A stretch of 6,692 nt of DNA. It comes from Sulfurimonadaceae bacterium (lineage in GTDB: Bacteria > Campylobacterota > Campylobacteria > Campylobacterales > Sulfurimonadaceae). The DNA lies in the NCBI GenBank assembly GCA_026193155.1, contig JAPHSI010000156.1, positions 1-6,692 of the forward strand, in the 5' to 3' direction. Every line of letters starts with the position of its first letter. Within the stretch, counting starts at the first letter, position 1. Shown here piece by piece: positions 4,967 through 6,692 of the stretch. Position numbers and translations under genes: made by a program. A model generated the notes under the pieces. The model was given only the letters and a program-made list of their open reading frames with translations. It was not told the origin of the DNA and made no database searches.

Positions 4967-6232
4967 TTAAGCTTCTAAAGCTTGTTTCATGTCAGCAATA
5001 AGGTCTTTTGAACTCTCTAAACCACAAGAGATACGAATAAGTCCTGCAGGCACTCCACAAGCATCTAATTCCTCAGTGGAGAGTTGTTGATGAGTTGTAG
5101 ATGCTGGGTGAGTTATAATTGATTTTGAATCACCTATATTTACAACAAGGGAGTATAGCTCTGTTGCATTTACTATTTTCTCAGCCGTTGCCATATCTTC
5201 TACCTCAAAACTAAGCAGACCTGAGCATAAGCCGTCTTCAAAATACTTTTGAGCCATTTCATAGTTAGAATTACTTTTTAGCCCTGGATAGTTTACTTTT
5301 TTGACTTTAGGGTGTGATTCTAAAAACTTTGCTAATTCAAGAGCATTTTTAGAATGTTCACGCATACGGAGGGAAAGATGTTCCATACCTTGAATAAATA
5401 ACCATGAGTTAAACGGCGAACTTACAGCTCCTAAGTCACGAAGCAGGCTTAAACGTGCACGAAGTGAATAAGGTGGAAGAGGAACATCTGTATAAACCAA
5501 ACCATGATAAGATGCATCAGGTTCATTAAAATGACTGTATCTATCATTTCCTTTTAGTTTATCCACAAGACCTTTTCTCTCAACCATGATTCCACCAATA
5601 GCAAGACCTTGACCTGTTGTATATTTAGAAGCACTGTGAACTGTTATATCGGCACCACGCTCTAAAGGGCGACAAAGTACTGGTGTAGCTACGGTATTGT
5701 CAACTACAGTTAAAATATTGTACTTATTTGCAATAGCTACTATAGCATCTATATCTGCTACATCAATACTCGGATTTGTTAAAGATTCAAAAAAGATAAC
5801 TTTTGTTTTGTCATCTACAAGTTCTTCGATTTGTTCAGGTTTGTGCACATCAAAAAATCTAGCTTCAATTCCAAAACGCTTTAGTGTATGAGCTGTTTGA
5901 GTTAGACTTCCACCGTAAAGTTGTTTTGCACATACAATATTATCACCAGCTTCAGCTGCATTTGCTATAGCAAAAAAGATAGCACTCATACCGCTTGATG
6001 TTGCAATTGCAGCCGCGCCGCCTTCAAGTTCTGCAAAACGCTTCTCAAATACATCTGTAGTAGGATTGTTAAGACGAGTATATATGTTCCCAAGTTCTTT
6101 AAGTGCAAAAAGGTTTGCTGCATGTTCTACGTCGCGAAACTCATAAGCAGTAGTTTGGTAGATTGGAACTGCCATAGTCCCTTGAGTATCTTTTTCGTAA
6201 CCTGCATGAAGTGCTGAAGTTTGTAAGTCCAT
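4967..6232 (-). CDS. metY: O-acetylhomoserine sulfhydrylase
   Basis: MetY is a PLP enzyme that replaces the acetyl group of O-acetylhomoserine with sulfide, giving homocysteine and acetate: the direct sulfhydrylation route to methionine. The 421 residues match the usual MetY length and make shorter Cys/Met-metabolism enzymes such as MetB less likely. Motifs in order: LHAGYEKDTQGTMAVPIYQTTAY (8-30), YTRLNNPT with Tyr51 and Arg53 contacting PLP phosphate, SSGMSAI (79-85), Tyr106 stacking on PLP, VDNTVATP with Asp178, the Schiff-base Lys203 in HSASKYTTGQG, and DASYHGLVY near 240, which is typical of O-acetylhomoserine sulfhydrylases. The C-terminal block has ITHPASTTHQQL and GLIRISCGLE. The ATG at 6232 has a good Shine-Dalgarno site (AAGGGA, 6240-6245). 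It is the first gene of the metY-metX-xseB-nitrilase-like cluster. No SAM riboswitch is visible in the 61-base leader region. Confidence 0.95.
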   Translation of the reverse strand: MDLQTSALHAGYEKDTQGTMAVPIYQTTAYEFRDVEHAANLFALKELGNIYTRLNNPTTDVFEKRFAELEGGAAAIATSSGMSAIFFAIANAAEAGDNIVCAKQLYGGSLTQTAHTLKRFGIEARFFDVHKPEQIEELVDDKTKVIFFESLTNPSIDVADIDAIVAIANKYNILTVVDNTVATPVLCRPLERGADITVHSASKYTTGQGLAIGGIMVERKGLVDKLKGNDRYSHFNEPDASYHGLVYTDVPLPPYSLRARLSLLRDLGAVSSPFNSWLFIQGMEHLSLRMREHSKNALELAKFLESHPKVKKVNYPGLKSNSNYEMAQKYFEDGLCSGLLSFEVEDMATAEKIVNATELYSLVVNIGDSKSIITHPASTTHQQLSTEELDACGVPAGLIRISCGLESSKDLIADMKQALEA

Positions 6233-6270
6233 AATATATTCCCTTAAATATAATAAAAATTAATTTGAGA

Positions 6271-6279
6271 ATTTTATCA
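6271..6279 (-). promoter_or_regulatory. Probable promoter of the metY cluster (extended -10)
   Basis: Read on the minus strand, TGA followed by TAAAAT (6271-6276) forms an extended -10 matching the consensus at 5 of 6 hexamer positions. No convincing -35 is present, as is common in Campylobacterota. Transcription would start near 6264, leaving a leader of about 30 bases before metY. No operator or riboswitch can be recognised. Read-through from the upstream RDD-family gene is also possible because only 61 bases separate them. Confidence 0.5.
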
Positions 6280-6293
6280 CAGAACTCTTAATA

Positions 6294-6692
6294 TTATTCT
6301 TGTATAACTGATGTCCCTGCTATAAGGTCGTGCAATGCGCGTTTGTCTTTTCTAATTCCAACCATAAAAAATCCAATTAAAAAAGCTAAAGTAGATACTA
6401 TATAAGCAAGTGAACGAGTAACTGCTTGTTTATTATCTATATCTTTTAGAGTTGAAGCATCTACGATTTTAATTTTTAAATATTTTTTACCAGGAGTTGC
6501 ACCACGCCATTTTCTCCAAAAAATTATAGATATAATTATGATAGAAAACTCAAAAAGAAGTTCCCATTTCATAGACATCTGAGGTTGATTTGTTAAAGCA
6601 AGTTTTGCATTTCCAGCCATTGCTGCTTGCATATTTTGCTGATATTGTGCAAAGTCAAACCATTCTCCGCCACTTAAAATATAGATAACAAT
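6294..6692 (-). CDS. RDD-family membrane protein, 5' end cut by window edge
   Basis: The frame is open to the right edge, so the N-terminus lies outside; 132 codons are visible. The ATG at 6632 is internal, since the reading frame continues upstream through IVIYILSGGEW, which is probably the end of the first membrane segment. Visible parts are a loop rich in Gln and Ala, a second membrane segment (ELLFEFSIIIISIIFW), then the family core: WRGATPGKKYLKIKIVDASTLKDI, RSLAYIVSTLAFLIGFFMV as the third segment, and RKDKRALHDLIAGTSVIQE at the C-terminus. The conserved Arg of RSLAY and the Asp of HDLIAGT are in place, matching the RDD pattern. The total is probably about 150 residues. The function of most RDD proteins is unknown; some are linked to ion transport or stress, but nothing here decides that. 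It precedes metY on the same strand by 61 bases. Confidence 0.85.
   Translation of the reverse strand: MVIYILSGGEWFDFAQYQQNMQAAMAGNAKLALTNQPQMSMKWELLFEFSIIIISIIFWRKWRGATPGKKYLKIKIVDASTLKDIDNKQAVTRSLAYIVSTLAFLIGFFMVGIRKDKRALHDLIAGTSVIQE

Noticed and set aside
5697..5891. Plus-strand frame of 64 residues inside metY
   Set aside because: It is antisense to conserved MetY sequence; the low-complexity Ser/Ile content is a by-product.
6233..6293. Possible SAM or other methionine riboswitch before metY
   Set aside because: The 61-base gap is too short for a SAM-I riboswitch and shows no G+C-containing stems.
4949..6295. Direct repeat CTCTTAATATT at 4949-4959 and 6285-6295, both near gene ends
   Set aside because: Several 11-base repeats are expected by chance in an AT-rich window of this size, and nothing extends the match.
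1..6692. Defence system, prophage, insertion sequence or CRISPR array
   Set aside because: All coding capacity is explained by housekeeping genes and one small envelope pair; no transposase, nuclease toxin, spaced repeats or terminal inverted repeats were found by reading both strands.

Overview
The window looks like chromosomal DNA from a Campylobacterota (Epsilonproteobacteria) species, most plausibly a Sulfurimonas-like sulfur oxidiser. This rests on the AT-rich composition, short Shine-Dalgarno sites, extended -10 promoters without clear -35 boxes, and the style of the proteins. The species call is inference; no rRNA or marker gene is present. I see no mobile element, tRNA, rRNA, CRISPR array or long repeat, and no gene-free stretch above 80 bases.

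Layout from left to right. (1) At 1-1079, minus strand, is an almost complete PLP aminotransferase of the succinyldiaminopimelate type (dapC, lysine and peptidoglycan precursor pathway), cut by the left edge. (2) A 58-base divergent region separates it from a plus-strand pair: an unrecognised multi-pass inner-membrane protein (1138-1929) and a 46-residue predicted lipoprotein (1926-2066) that overlap by ATGA. (3) These converge on a minus-strand ThiF/MoeB/HesA-type adenylyltransferase (2082-2750), which has its own extended -10 promoter. (4) From 6232 down to 2827 runs a compact minus-strand cluster: metY, metX, xseB and a nitrilase-superfamily protein. MetX makes O-acetylhomoserine and MetY joins it to sulfide to give homocysteine, the direct sulfhydrylation route to methionine, which suits a sulfide-rich life. 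xseB overlaps metX by 8 bases and the nitrilase-like gene overlaps xseB by 1 base, so the four genes are probably one operon from a promoter near 6271-6279. (5) At the right edge is the C-terminal part of an RDD-family membrane protein (6294-6692, minus), whose start lies outside the window.

Most of the window is ordinary core metabolism. The points that deserve a second look are: the nitrilase-family protein has lost the catalytic cysteine (Gly146) and apparently the lysine (Gln) of its Glu-Lys-Cys triad, so it looks like a pseudoenzyme; the adjacent ThiF-like protein keeps its ATP site but lacks the zinc CxxC pairs; the tiny lipoprotein is coupled to an unknown membrane protein; metX must start at TTG; and an exonuclease VII subunit gene is embedded in a methionine operon. 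I do not see strong evidence for a wholly new multi-gene system.
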